Below are positions 16,962 to 26,159 of a stretch of DNA of 64,000 bases, piece by piece. Under the pieces are notes generated by a model. The model saw only the letters and a program-made list of their open reading frames with translations, did not search any database and was not told the origin of the DNA. The stretch is from Corynebacterium capitovis DSM 44611 (GTDB lineage: Bacteria; Actinomycetota; Actinomycetes; Mycobacteriales; Mycobacteriaceae), in assembly GCF_030440535.1 (NCBI RefSeq), contig NZ_CP047117.1, forward strand, positions 186,001 to 250,000, read 5' to 3'. The position numbers were made by a program, and so were the translations under genes. Every line of letters begins with the position of its first letter. Position 1 is the first letter of the stretch.

Positions 16962-19520
16962 ATGTCGACAGACGAGCTCACCGAGTGCATCGCCGCCGCT
17001 CGCAGCGCAGCGATCGACGCCGGTTTCGACCCCGACACGCCGCACGAGGAGCGCGAAGAGTTCAACCGCCCCAACGCCTCCTACGCGTTCAACCTCGCCG
17101 GGGTTGAAGACGCGCCACAGCTACGCGAGATCGAGAGGGCGTTGGAGCAGCTGGACGGTGTTTCGGCCCGGCTTGTGTACCCGTCCTCCACAGCATGGAT
17201 CACCGCCCCGAAGGACATGAACCCCGAGCGCATTATCGGGGTCATTCACCGTTTTAATGTGACGGCGACGATGACTGACTCCACGCTGCACCGTCGCGCG
17301 CTGGGGCGTCGTGCCGCGGAGCACCCGCTTCCCCGGAGGGGGACGCGAGGAATGACCGGCCGGATGCGCCGGCAGCGCCGGGACGAGGAAGCCAACCTGG
17401 TCCGCAAACGGGACGCGGGGTTCATTCGAGACGAACCGCGGCACATGCGGACCAGCCAGATTGATGTCTTGTTCACGGCTCGCGACATGGTGACGCCGCT
17501 GCGCATGTGGACGGCCGTCATTCTCGCGATTCCGGTGCTGGCTATGAGCTACGTTCCGCAGCTCCAGTTCGCCGGCTGGCAGTGGGTGAGCCTTGCGCTG
17601 GCTACGCCCGTCGCCCTGTGGTGCGCCTTCCCATTCCACCGGGCCATGGCGGGTGGTGTGCGCCGGGGCATGCCCGCCCTTGACGGGGCCAGTTCGATCG
17701 CGGTGCTTGCGTCGTACCTCTGGGCACTGGTGGCTCTCGTTTTCACACCGACGGGAGAAATAGGCTGGACCTCGCCCGCCGGGTGGCTGGCCACCGGGTA
17801 CAGCCTGGGTATGGAACCGTTCCTTGACGTCTCGTGCGGTGTTACCGCGATGTTGCTCGTGGGGCGGTACAACTCGATTCGCGTCCGCTCCTACCTACTC
17901 CAGGACATGGAGCAACTACGCCCCGACCCGGACAGCGAGTTCACCGTGTTCCACCGCAACCGCACGACGGACAGGGTGATTGAGGAGGTACTGCCTGTCT
18001 CCGAAATCAACCGGGGCGACGATGTTGTCATTAACGCCGGGGACACCATTCCTATCGACGGAGACGTGGTCGGCGGCAGCTGTACCCTCCGCCCGGCGAT
18101 GATCGACGTGCGTGAGCTGGTAAACGTCAAGGTGGGGTCTCGCGTGCACGCGGGCACGGTCGTGGAAAGCGGCAGCATCAAAGTGCGTGTTGTGCGCACC
18201 GGCCACGCGACGCGCTGGGCTGCGGTGCACGGCTGGGTGGAGGATGCCTCCCAGAGGGAAAACGTCGCTACGTTGCTGTCCACCCGAACCGCCGGCGCGC
18301 TGATTCCGCTCGCCTACGTCATCGCGCTTCTCGACTTCGCTTTGTGGCTCCTCATCACCGGCAACTACAACCTCGCTTTCTCCACGGCCATGTCCATCCT
18401 CGCGGTGGTCGCTCCGGTCGCCCTGGCGATTTCGCCGGCCGTCGCGACCCGCCTTGGCATCGAGACCGCCGCGCGCAACGGCATCATGATGCGCGATGGC
18501 GAGGCATTCCGGACCCTGGAGAACGTGGATACGGCCGTGTTCAACCGCGTCGGTACGTTGGTCACACCGCAGATGGTGGTGGAAACCGTCACCGCCGAGC
18601 GCGGTGAGGACCCAGATCTCGTGCTTCGGATCGCGGCGGCGCTCTCCATGGAGTCGGGCCACCCGTTGGCCAAGGCGCTGGTGAAGGCGTCCCGAGAGTC
18701 GCGCGACTCGCGCGCGAAGGACGAGGGCCTGCCGACGTGGATCGAGCTGTCCGACCACGAAATCACGGCAGATGGCGACTTCCGCGGCCGGCTGACACTC
18801 ACCTTCGATTCTCAGGACGGCGAGGAGCGCACGGAGTCATTCGACGCGACCCTGTGGCGCCCCACCAACCTGTCCCGCCTGCACGGGAAGCTCGCCATTG
18901 CAGCGACCTTGGGGGGAGCGCCTGTCGTCGTGAGGTGGAAGGGCAAGGACCGAGGTGTCATCACGCTGTTCGACCCAGCCAAGCCAGACGCGATCGAGGC
19001 GATAGAGCGCCTGGAAGATATGGGCATCGAGACGGTGATGCTCACCCGCGACACGTACCCGGTCGCCCGGCGGTTTGCGGACTTCCTCGGCATTTCGAAC
19101 GTGTTGGCGGGCATCCCCGCCCACTCAAAGCCGGTGGCTGTGCGTTCGCTGCACTCGCAGGGCGCAACGGTAGCGATGGTGGGCGACCACTCCGTGATGA
19201 GCACCCTCAAAGTGGCGGACGTGGGCATCCTCTACGCTGACGAACCGTCCATCGAGGCCCGGTTGAGCAAGGTTGAAGACGCGGCCGATGTCGTGCTGAT
19301 CCGCAACGACGTCATGGCCGTGCCCCAGCTGGTGGAGCTGTCGCGTCGGGTGTGTCGCATCATCGATTCCAACATGGTGTTTGCCTGGGCCTACAACCTC
19401 GTGGCGATCTTTCTCGCCGTCGCGGGGGTGCTGCCGCCTGTGGGAGCGACGTTGCTCATGCTGGGCAGCTCGCTGTTTATCGAGGCGAGGAGCTCTCGTG
19501 CCCGCCGCTTTCCCGGCTAG
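16962..19520 (+). CDS. Degenerate P-type ATPase homologue (predicted inactive as an ATPase)
   Basis: 852 residues in P1B (heavy-metal) order: an N-terminal ferredoxin-like domain without a CxxC (residues 1-110), a basic linker, about eight membrane helices, actuator, P and N domains. Every catalytic motif is altered. The phosphorylation site DKTGT reads NRVGT (N528 replaces the Asp); the actuator TGES is DVRE; the membrane CPC is APV (484-486); TGDN is TRDT; GDGxND is GDHSVM (741-746). SGHPLA of the nucleotide domain survives. The reading frame is long and intact, so selection keeps it: a pseudoenzyme, not a decaying pseudogene. Neighbours imply a role near haem synthesis. It matches no active transporter I can name. 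Confidence 0.85.
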   Translation: MSTDELTECIAAARSAAIDAGFDPDTPHEEREEFNRPNASYAFNLAGVEDAPQLREIERALEQLDGVSARLVYPSSTAWITAPKDMNPERIIGVIHRFNVTATMTDSTLHRRALGRRAAEHPLPRRGTRGMTGRMRRQRRDEEANLVRKRDAGFIRDEPRHMRTSQIDVLFTARDMVTPLRMWTAVILAIPVLAMSYVPQLQFAGWQWVSLALATPVALWCAFPFHRAMAGGVRRGMPALDGASSIAVLASYLWALVALVFTPTGEIGWTSPAGWLATGYSLGMEPFLDVSCGVTAMLLVGRYNSIRVRSYLLQDMEQLRPDPDSEFTVFHRNRTTDRVIEEVLPVSEINRGDDVVINAGDTIPIDGDVVGGSCTLRPAMIDVRELVNVKVGSRVHAGTVVESGSIKVRVVRTGHATRWAAVHGWVEDASQRENVATLLSTRTAGALIPLAYVIALLDFALWLLITGNYNLAFSTAMSILAVVAPVALAISPAVATRLGIETAARNGIMMRDGEAFRTLENVDTAVFNRVGTLVTPQMVVETVTAERGEDPDLVLRIAAALSMESGHPLAKALVKASRESRDSRAKDEGLPTWIELSDHEITADGDFRGRLTLTFDSQDGEERTESFDATLWRPTNLSRLHGKLAIAATLGGAPVVVRWKGKDRGVITLFDPAKPDAIEAIERLEDMGIETVMLTRDTYPVARRFADFLGISNVLAGIPAHSKPVAVRSLHSQGATVAMVGDHSVMSTLKVADVGILYADEPSIEARLSKVEDAADVVLIRNDVMAVPQLVELSRRVCRIIDSNMVFAWAYNLVAIFLAVAGVLPPVGATLLMLGSSLFIEARSSRARRFPG

Positions 19521-19521
19521 G

Positions 19522-19527
19522 TAGTGT
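19522..19527 (+). promoter_or_regulatory. Possible -10 box of a leaderless hemE transcript
   Basis: TAGTGT ends 8 nt before ATG 19536. No ribosome binding site fits that ATG. Confidence 0.3.
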
Positions 19528-19535
19528 TAAAGCAC

Positions 19536-20585
19536 ATGACACGACGTGACCTGACGCATGCCCCGCTCGTCGAGGCCGCCCTAGGCCGCACACCTCGCCG
19601 CACCCCCGTGTGGTTCATGAGGCAGGCGGGGCGTTCCCTCCCCGAGTACCGGGCGGTGCGCGAGGGTATCGACATGCTGGACTCGTGCTTCATACCCGAG
19701 CTCCTGGCGGAAATCACCGTGCAACCGGTCCGCCGCCACGACATGGACGGGGCGATCCTGTTTTCGGATATCGTCGTCCCTCTCAAAGCGGCCGGGGTGG
19801 ACGTCGATATCGTGCCTGGGCGGGGTCCGGTGATGGGGTCGCCGGTGCGCAGCCGCGGTGACGTCGACAAGCTCCCCGTGCTCGAGGACGCGGTCCCGGA
19901 AGTTGCGGCGGGGATCGAGGCGGTTCTGGGGGAGCTGAACGACAGTCAGGCCCTGATCGGGTTCGTGGGCGCCCCCTTCACGCTGGCAAGCTACCTGATC
20001 GAAGGTGGCCCCAGCAAGAACCACGAGAAGACCAAGGCGATGATGCACGCGGAGCCAGACACGTGGCACGCGCTCATGCGTCGGCTGGTGCCCACCATCA
20101 TGTCCTTCTTGAAGACACAGGTCGACGCCGGTATCGACGCGATGCAGCTGTTCGACTCTTGGGCCGGCTTCCTCACCGAGGCCGACTACCGCGAGCACGT
20201 GCTGCCCTATTCTGCGGAAATTCTCGCCTCGGTCGAGGGAGTGATTCCCCGGATCCACTTCGGCGTGGCCACGGGCGAGTTGCTCGGCGCAATGAGCGAG
20301 GCGGGTTCCGAGGTCATGGGCGTGGATTGGCGCGTGCCCCTCGACACTGCGGCAACGCGCTTCGCCTCACCCCGCGTCCTGCAGGGCAACCTCGACCCGG
20401 CTCTGCTTTTAGCAGGTAGCGACGTCATCCGCGCGGAGGTCATCCGCATCAAGGACGAGGCCGCCCGGGCCATCGCGTCGGGGACTGCGACGGGGCACAT
20501 CTTCAATCTCGGGCACGGTGTGCTGCCCACCACCGACCCGGACGCCATCACGGAAGCAGTCCGGATCATTCACGAGGAGGCTTAG
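19536..20585 (+). CDS. hemE: Uroporphyrinogen decarboxylase
   Basis: Converts uroporphyrinogen III to coproporphyrinogen III. 349 residues. Signatures PVWFMRQAGRSLPEYR, FSDIVVPLKAAG, FVGAPFTLASYLIEGG and the DSWAGFL substrate loop are intact. ATG 19536 gives the usual family N-terminus MTRRDL; GTG 19524 is an in-frame alternative. Its stop overlaps the hemY GTG by 1 nt. The gene follows the ATPase homologue by about 15 nt. Confidence 0.96.
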   Translation: MTRRDLTHAPLVEAALGRTPRRTPVWFMRQAGRSLPEYRAVREGIDMLDSCFIPELLAEITVQPVRRHDMDGAILFSDIVVPLKAAGVDVDIVPGRGPVMGSPVRSRGDVDKLPVLEDAVPEVAAGIEAVLGELNDSQALIGFVGAPFTLASYLIEGGPSKNHEKTKAMMHAEPDTWHALMRRLVPTIMSFLKTQVDAGIDAMQLFDSWAGFLTEADYREHVLPYSAEILASVEGVIPRIHFGVATGELLGAMSEAGSEVMGVDWRVPLDTAATRFASPRVLQGNLDPALLLAGSDVIRAEVIRIKDEAARAIASGTATGHIFNLGHGVLPTTDPDAITEAVRIIHEEA

Positions 20586-21955
20586 TGAACATCGCCATCA
20601 TCGGCGCGGGCCTAGCCGGTCTGACCTGCGCGTATGAGCTACGGAATTCGGGCCACGCGGTCGATGTATACGAGGCCACCGAGCGCATCGGTGGCAAGCT
20701 CCACACCGTCGCTTTCGCTGCCGGCCCCACAGACATGGGCGCCGAGGCCTTCATCGCGCGCCGCCATGACGCGGTCGACTTTTTCACTGAGCTCGGCCTT
20801 GCCGGCTCATTGGTGGAGCCTTCCGGCCTTGGCTCGCTTGTCTACATCGACGGGGAGACTCGCCCCCTGCCTCGCGGCGGAATAATGGGCGTCCCTTCCT
20901 CCTCAGTGGGGGTTGCCCACCTCGTTTCGCCGGAGGCAGCATCACTGATCGACGCCGAATCGGACGCCCCCGGGATCGACTGGGAGATCGGCGGTGACGT
21001 CAACGTCGGCAAGCTTGTGCGTGAGCGTTACGGCGATGAGATCGTTGACCACGTTGTGTCCGCGCTGCTCGGCGGGGTGTATTCGTGTACCGCCGACGAC
21101 CTCGGCCTGCGCGCAACCATTCCGCAGTTGGCCGAAGAGTTCGACCGGCTGGCCTCAGCCGGGCCAGTGCACCTCTCGGCCGCGGTACGCAACCTCGAGC
21201 AGGCGCGGGCCGAACTGCCCACCGGCCAGGGCGCGGTGTTCAACTCCTTCCGAGATGGGTACCAAGAGCTTTACGAGGCGCTCGCCGAGAAATCGGGAGC
21301 CAACATCTACGTCGACGCCTTCATCTCGGGCATCGCCAAAGAAGGGGAAGGGTACCGGCTGAACGGTGGGGAAGACGAGGTGTACGACCGCGTCATCCTC
21401 GCCGTGCCCGCTCCCACGGCCGCACTGCTGCTGAAGAAGGTCGCGCCCGACGTGGCCGAGGCTGTGGCGCCGGTCAAGCTCGCGGACTCCGTCGTTGTGG
21501 GAATGCGCTTTGCCGACGACACCGGCCTACCCGACAACTCCGGCATCCTCGTCGCGGCGGGTACTGAGAACGTCACCGCCAAGGCATTCACCTTCTCCTC
21601 GAGGAAGTGGCCCCACCTTGCGGAACGTGGTGGTGCGCTCGTGCGGGCCAGCTTCGGCCGTTTCGGCGACACCATCGCAGTGCGCGCGTCCGAGGACGAC
21701 CTCGTCGACTGGGCGCTCGACGACCTCCTCACCATTACCGGTTTCGACGGGCGCGCCGCGGGGTTAGAAGAGATCTACGTCCAACGCTGGTTCGGCGGGC
21801 TGCCTCGTTACGACGAGACGCACCTCGCCACCGTCGCCAAGGTCTCGGCCCTGCTTCGTGCCGTCCCCGGCATCGACGTCACGGGCGCCTGGGTGGGCGG
21901 AGTTGGTGTGCCGGCTGTCATTGCGAACGCCCGCGAGGTGGCGCGGCGGAAGTAG
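20585..21955 (+). CDS. hemY: Coproporphyrinogen/protoporphyrinogen oxidase HemY (CgoX type)
   Basis: FAD-dependent oxidase of 456 residues. The dinucleotide-binding motif IIGAGLAGLTCAYEL is at the N-terminus, followed by YEATERIGGKLHT; the C-terminus has TGAWVGGVGVPAVIANAREVA. In Actinobacteria this protein oxidises coproporphyrinogen III to coproporphyrin III in the coproporphyrin-dependent pathway (established for the group). Ferrochelatase and HemQ, which would complete it, are not in this window. The GTG start overlaps the hemE stop. Confidence 0.93.
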   Translation: MNIAIIGAGLAGLTCAYELRNSGHAVDVYEATERIGGKLHTVAFAAGPTDMGAEAFIARRHDAVDFFTELGLAGSLVEPSGLGSLVYIDGETRPLPRGGIMGVPSSSVGVAHLVSPEAASLIDAESDAPGIDWEIGGDVNVGKLVRERYGDEIVDHVVSALLGGVYSCTADDLGLRATIPQLAEEFDRLASAGPVHLSAAVRNLEQARAELPTGQGAVFNSFRDGYQELYEALAEKSGANIYVDAFISGIAKEGEGYRLNGGEDEVYDRVILAVPAPTAALLLKKVAPDVAEAVAPVKLADSVVVGMRFADDTGLPDNSGILVAAGTENVTAKAFTFSSRKWPHLAERGGALVRASFGRFGDTIAVRASEDDLVDWALDDLLTITGFDGRAAGLEEIYVQRWFGGLPRYDETHLATVAKVSALLRAVPGIDVTGAWVGGVGVPAVIANAREVARRK

Positions 21956-22068
21956 CGCGCGCCGGCGGGGTGGCGGAATCGCGCAGTGACAAACCTTTTC
22001 GTAAAGGTGCCAGTACGTCTGGGGGTTGAGAGGAGGGGCAGCACTCCGCTAAGAAGCGCGGCACGAGG

Positions 22069-22074
22069 TAGCTT
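22069..22074 (+). promoter_or_regulatory. Probable -10 box of a leaderless DedA-type transcript
   Basis: TAGCTT ends 8 nt before ATG 22083. Confidence 0.35.
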
Positions 22075-22082
22075 TATTGGTC

Positions 22083-22811
22083 ATGCCGACCCGAGAACCA
22101 ACCGAAGAACCCACCAAACAAGACACACAAGAATGGTGGGAACAAGACGGCCTGCCGTGGAACTCCAAGCCGACGAAGCAGGACTACTGGTGCCTGGGCT
22201 GGTTCGGCTTTGTAGGGTTGTTCGGCCTGGCCATGATCCCGCTGCGGGCGTGGCTCCTTGGTTTGGATCCGCCCGTGATGCTGGCGCTGACGGGTTCGAG
22301 AATCGGTGCAGCGTCGACGGGTGCCCTTCAAGCAGTGGGCCAGGCGGATAACTGGTTGTTCTACCTGCTTGTCGGTTCGGTGATGGCGATCAAGTTCGAT
22401 TGGATCTACTGGTGGGCGGGAAAGCTGTGGGGCCGCGGGATGCTCGAGGTGCAGGCGGGCAGGTCGAAGCGCTCCGCCCGCAACATAGCGCGCGCTGAGG
22501 CGTGGGCGCTCAAACTCGGCTGGTTGGGAATCTTCCTCGCCTACGTCCCCATCCCGTTGCCCATCGCGCTGGTTGTGTTCGTGCTTGCGGGTACGGCGGG
22601 TATGCCCCTGTGGAAGTTCATGGTTCTTAACTTTGTGGCCAAGACGTTGTGGTCGCTGGGGTACTTCGCGTTGGGCATGGTGATTGGAGAACCCGTTGTC
22701 TACGTGCTGGAGCAGTACGCGCGGGTCGCAAACTGGGTGGCCATCGCGCTTCTCGTCGTGATATTCGTCGGAGCGTTCAAGGGCCAAAGCAAGCGCCAGC
22801 CGAGCCAGTAA
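22083..22811 (+). CDS. DedA/VTT-family membrane protein
   Basis: 242 residues. A polar N-terminal tail precedes about five hydrophobic segments. The [16 protein letters not shown] segment followed by [24 protein letters not shown] matches the VTT (DedA) domain order: a charged amphipathic region, then a proline-containing re-entrant loop. DedA proteins are linked to lipid-carrier translocation (for example undecaprenyl phosphate). It lies between hemY and hemL; whether it is functionally tied to haem is unknown. ATG 22083 is used; TTG 22077 is in frame. Confidence 0.78.
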   Translation: MPTREPTEEPTKQDTQEWWEQDGLPWNSKPTKQDYWCLGWFGFVGLFGLAMIPLRAWLLGLDPPVMLALTGSRIGAASTGALQAVGQADNWLFYLLVGSVMAIKFDWIYWWAGKLWGRGMLEVQAGRSKRSARNIARAEAWALKLGWLGIFLAYVPIPLPIALVVFVLAGTAGMPLWKFMVLNFVAKTLWSLGYFALGMVIGEPVVYVLEQYARVANWVAIALLVVIFVGAFKGQSKRQPSQ

Positions 22812-22835
22812 AACTTTCGGATGGTGCGGATGGCC

Positions 22836-22841
22836 TAGAAT
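22836..22841 (+). promoter_or_regulatory. Probable -10 box of a leaderless hemL transcript
   Basis: TAGAAT, close to consensus, ends 8 nt before ATG 22850. No ribosome binding site is present. Confidence 0.45.
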
Positions 22842-22849
22842 GGCTCCAC

Positions 22850-24187
22850 ATGACTGACCTCCCCGCGCCCAGCATGAGCCCCACCATGAACACCGCGCGT
22901 TCGGCAGCACTCTTCGACCGCGCCCGTCGCGTCATACCCGGCGGGGTGAACTCGCCCGTACGCGCGTTTGCGTCGGTCGGGGGACAGGCTCGCTTTATCG
23001 CTAGGGCGAAGGGCAGCACGCTTTACGACGTCGATGGCAACGCCTACGTTGACTTAGTGAATTCCTGGGGGCCAATGATTCATGGCAATGCGCACCCTGA
23101 GATCGCTGCGGCCGTCGAGAAGGCTACCGCGCAGGGTCTGTCTTTTGGCGCACCGACCGAGGGCGAAGTCGAGCTGGCGGAACTGATCATCGAGCGTACG
23201 TCGGTGGAGGAAGTCCGCCTGGTTAATTCGGGGACTGAGGCCACCATGTCCGCCGTTCGTCTTGCCCGGGGGTATACGGGCCGGGCGAAGGTGCTCAAGT
23301 TCGACGGGTGTTATCACGGGCACGTCGATGCGTTGCTCGCGTCGGCGGGGTCGGGGTTGGCTACGTTTTCACTGCCTGACTCGCCGGGTGTGACGGGCGC
23401 CCAGGCCGCAGACACGATCGTCGTGCCGTACAACGACGTGAATGCGGTGCGCCACGCGTTTGCCGAGAACGAAGGCGAGATCGCCTGCATCATCGCGGAA
23501 GCCGCCGCGGGCAATATGGGCACGGTGAAACCGGCCGAGGGGTTCAACGCGACGCTGCGCGACATCGCGCACGAGCACGGCGCCCTGCTGATACTCGATG
23601 AGGTGATGACGGGGTTCCGCACGTCCTACAACGGCTGGTTCGGGGTTGACCACGTGGCGGGGGACCTGACGACCTTTGGCAAGGTCGTCTCGGGCGGGCT
23701 GCCGGCCGCCGCCTTCGGTGGGCGCGCGGAGATTATGGAGCGCCTCGCGCCGGTCGGACCCGTGTACCAGGCCGGCACGTTGTCGGGCAATCCCGTCGCG
23801 GTGGCGGCGGGTGCTGCCTCCCTGCGTCTGGCCACCGAGGATATATACCCTGTGCTGCTACGCAACGCGGACACGCTGGAGGAGCTGATCAGGGACGCGC
23901 TGACCAAGCAGGGCGTGGAACATCACGTGCAGCGGGCGTCGACAATGCTCTCGGTGCGTTTCGCGGAAGGCGAGGGACGCAACTTCGAGGAGATGAAGGC
24001 CGCGGACACGTTCCGCTACGCGCCCTTCTTCCACGCACTGCTGGAAAGTGGTGTTTACGCCCCGCCGAGCGCGTTTGAAACGTGGTTTGTTTCTACGGCG
24101 CTCACCGCGGATGACTTTTCGACGATTGAACGCGCGCTTGCCCCCGCAGCGCGCGCCGCCGCTGCCGCCCAAGAGGGCGACGCATGA
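22850..24187 (+). CDS. hemL: Glutamate-1-semialdehyde 2,1-aminomutase
   Basis: PLP enzyme that converts the HemA product to 5-aminolevulinate. 445 residues. [60 protein letters not shown] and the PLP-lysine segment [17 protein letters not shown] are all present. ATG 22850 is supported by the upstream -10-like box; ATGs at 22874 and 22886 would shorten the N-terminus. The stop overlaps the next ATG by 4 nt. Confidence 0.95.
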   Translation: MTDLPAPSMSPTMNTARSAALFDRARRVIPGGVNSPVRAFASVGGQARFIARAKGSTLYDVDGNAYVDLVNSWGPMIHGNAHPEIAAAVEKATAQGLSFGAPTEGEVELAELIIERTSVEEVRLVNSGTEATMSAVRLARGYTGRAKVLKFDGCYHGHVDALLASAGSGLATFSLPDSPGVTGAQAADTIVVPYNDVNAVRHAFAENEGEIACIIAEAAAGNMGTVKPAEGFNATLRDIAHEHGALLILDEVMTGFRTSYNGWFGVDHVAGDLTTFGKVVSGGLPAAAFGGRAEIMERLAPVGPVYQAGTLSGNPVAVAAGAASLRLATEDIYPVLLRNADTLEELIRDALTKQGVEHHVQRASTMLSVRFAEGEGRNFEEMKAADTFRYAPFFHALLESGVYAPPSAFETWFVSTALTADDFSTIERALAPAARAAAAAQEGDA

Positions 24188-24786
24188 CGCGCACGACGGT
24201 TCACCTCGTCCGCCACGGCGAGGTCTACAACCCCCAGAAGATCCTCTACGGGAAGATGCCGGGGTACCACCTTTCCTCGCGCGGGCGCTCAATGGCGGCC
24301 GCGACCTCGCAGTTCTTTCGTGGGCGCGACGTCACCTACCTTGCCGCGAGCCCGCTGGAGCGCGCCCAGGAAACCGCGCAGCCCATCGCGGAGGTCACGG
24401 GCCTTGAGGTCGGCACCCGCGAGGGGATCGTGGAGGCGGGCAACACCTTCGAGGGGTTGCGAACGAAGGGGTGGCGCTCGCAGCTGATCAACCCGATCCG
24501 ATGGCGCCACATGACCAACCCCGCCCGCCCCAGCTGGGGCGAGTCCTACCGCGATATCCTCGAGCGGATGTGGCGGGAGGTCGAGGGCGCTCGCGATGAA
24601 GCCGAGGGCCACGAGGCCGTTTTGGTCAGCCACCAGTTGCCCATTGTGACGGTGCAACGCTTCGTGCAGGGTAAACCGTTGGCCCACATGAGCCGCGAGT
24701 GCGATCTGGCCAGCGTGACCTCGGTTGTCTTCAACGGCGGCGATGTTGTTGACTGGTCCTACAGTCAACCGGCAAAGGATATCTAG
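24184..24786 (+). CDS. Histidine phosphatase family protein (GpmB-like)
   Basis: 200 residues with the branch-1 signature [15 protein letters not shown] (catalytic His) and a second histidine in [14 protein letters not shown]. Often annotated as phosphoglycerate mutase, but many relatives are general phosphatases, and the true glycolytic enzyme (GpmA) is already encoded at 2.9 kb. It starts inside the hemL stop (ATGA overlap) and ends directly before the ResA-like gene, so it is part of the hemL-ccs transcript. Confidence 0.87.
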   Translation: MTRTTVHLVRHGEVYNPQKILYGKMPGYHLSSRGRSMAAATSQFFRGRDVTYLAASPLERAQETAQPIAEVTGLEVGTREGIVEAGNTFEGLRTKGWRSQLINPIRWRHMTNPARPSWGESYRDILERMWREVEGARDEAEGHEAVLVSHQLPIVTVQRFVQGKPLAHMSRECDLASVTSVVFNGGDVVDWSYSQPAKDI

Positions 24787-25365
24787 ATGCGACACCGACG
24801 CGCGCTTGCTGCGCTGTGTGCAGCTGCGCTCGCAACAGGGCTTGCAGGCTGCCGCTCTGGGGACGAAGGAAGCACGTACTCGTTTCACTCCCCGGGCGGG
24901 AAGGTCGAGATCTTCTACGACGAGGCTGAGCGCAAGCCCGTCAAGGAATTTTCCGGTGAGTCGTTGACCACCCCCGGTGCCACCGTCAACCTCTCGGATT
25001 TCGACGGGCAAATCGTCGTCCTCAACGCTTGGGGACAGTGGTGCGCACCGTGCCGCGCCGAAGTAGACGATTTAGAGCAGGTCCAGGAGTCGCTTGCGGC
25101 TGATGGCACCGGCACGGTGCTGGGTATCAATGTCCGCGACTACAACGCGGATATCGCCCGCGACTTCGTTGCGGACAATCGCGTGACCTACCCGTCGCTC
25201 TACGACCCGCCATTCAAGACCGCCGCCAGCCTCGGAGGGGTACCCAGTTCCGTTATCCCGACGACCATTGTGTTGGACAAACAGCATCGACCCGCGGCAG
25301 TGTTCCTCCGCGAGGTGACGGCCGACGACATCCTCGCGGTGGTGCGAGCGGAGGCGGACGCCTAA
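24787..25365 (+). CDS. ResA/TlpA-like thiol-disulfide lipoprotein
   Basis: 192 residues. Lipoprotein signal ending LAGC, then a thioredoxin fold with WCAPC (C86, C89). In System II cytochrome c maturation, ResA-type proteins reduce apocytochrome c haem-binding cysteines on the outer face of the membrane, fed with electrons by CcdA, whose gene follows immediately. No gap separates it from the phosphatase gene upstream. Confidence 0.92.
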   Translation: MRHRRALAALCAAALATGLAGCRSGDEGSTYSFHSPGGKVEIFYDEAERKPVKEFSGESLTTPGATVNLSDFDGQIVVLNAWGQWCAPCRAEVDDLEQVQESLAADGTGTVLGINVRDYNADIARDFVADNRVTYPSLYDPPFKTAASLGGVPSSVIPTTIVLDKQHRPAAVFLREVTADDILAVVRAEADA

Positions 25366-26148
25366 ATGGGCGACGCTCTCAGCAACCTGGTGACGAACGG
25401 TCCCGTCATCGTCGGCATGTTTGCGGCGGCGCTCGCGGGGTTGGTTTCCTTCGCCTCTCCGTGCGTGATCCCGCTGGTCCCGGGGTACATGTCCTACCTC
25501 ACCGGAGTGGTGGGAGGGGAGATGGTGATCGACGAATCCGGACCGCGAGTCGGGCGTCGCAGACAGTGGGCTGTGGTCGGCGCCGCGGGCCTGTTCGTGC
25601 TGGGCTTCACCGTGGTGTTTCTGCTGGCCACCGTCTCGGTCTTCGGGGCGATCAGCGCGCTCACCCTCAACGCGGACACCCTGATGCGCGCCGGCGGGGT
25701 GGTCACCATCCTGATGGGCCTGGTCTTCGCCGGATGGGTCCCCGCTTTGCAAAAGGACACGCGCCTCGCGCCGCGTCGCTGGGCGACGTGGATGGGCGCG
25801 CCGCTGCTGGGCGGCGTATTCGCGCTGGGGTGGACGCCCTGCCTCGGCCCGACCCTCGCCGCCGTCGTCTCTGTCTCCGTAGGCACGCAGGGAGTGACCG
25901 CGATGCGGGGTAGTGCGCTGGTGCTCGCCTATTGTTTCGGTTTGGGTCTACCGTTTCTCTTGGTGGCGATGGGTTCGGCCAAGGCCGTTTCGGGCGTTGA
26001 CTTTTTGCGTCGGCACTCCCGGGCAATCCAGCTCATCGGCGCTGTGCTGATGATCGCGGTTGGTCTCCTTCTGCTCACCGGCGTGTGGAACTACTTCGTC
26101 GGCTGGACTCGCCAGCTCGTCGTCGGTTACGGCGGCACCGTTATCTAG
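25366..26148 (+). CDS. ccdA: Cytochrome c biogenesis protein CcdA
   Basis: 260 residues, six membrane helices. The two redox cysteines lie in helix-start motifs SFASPCVIPLVPGY and WTPCLGPTLAA, the CcdA/DsbD pattern. It carries electrons from cytoplasmic thioredoxin to the ResA-like lipoprotein encoded just upstream. It ends 8 nt before the resB ribosome binding site. Confidence 0.93.
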   Translation: MGDALSNLVTNGPVIVGMFAAALAGLVSFASPCVIPLVPGYMSYLTGVVGGEMVIDESGPRVGRRRQWAVVGAAGLFVLGFTVVFLLATVSVFGAISALTLNADTLMRAGGVVTILMGLVFAGWVPALQKDTRLAPRRWATWMGAPLLGGVFALGWTPCLGPTLAAVVSVSVGTQGVTAMRGSALVLAYCFGLGLPFLLVAMGSAKAVSGVDFLRRHSRAIQLIGAVLMIAVGLLLLTGVWNYFVGWTRQLVVGYGGTVI

Positions 26149-26159
26149 GAGGCGCTTTG

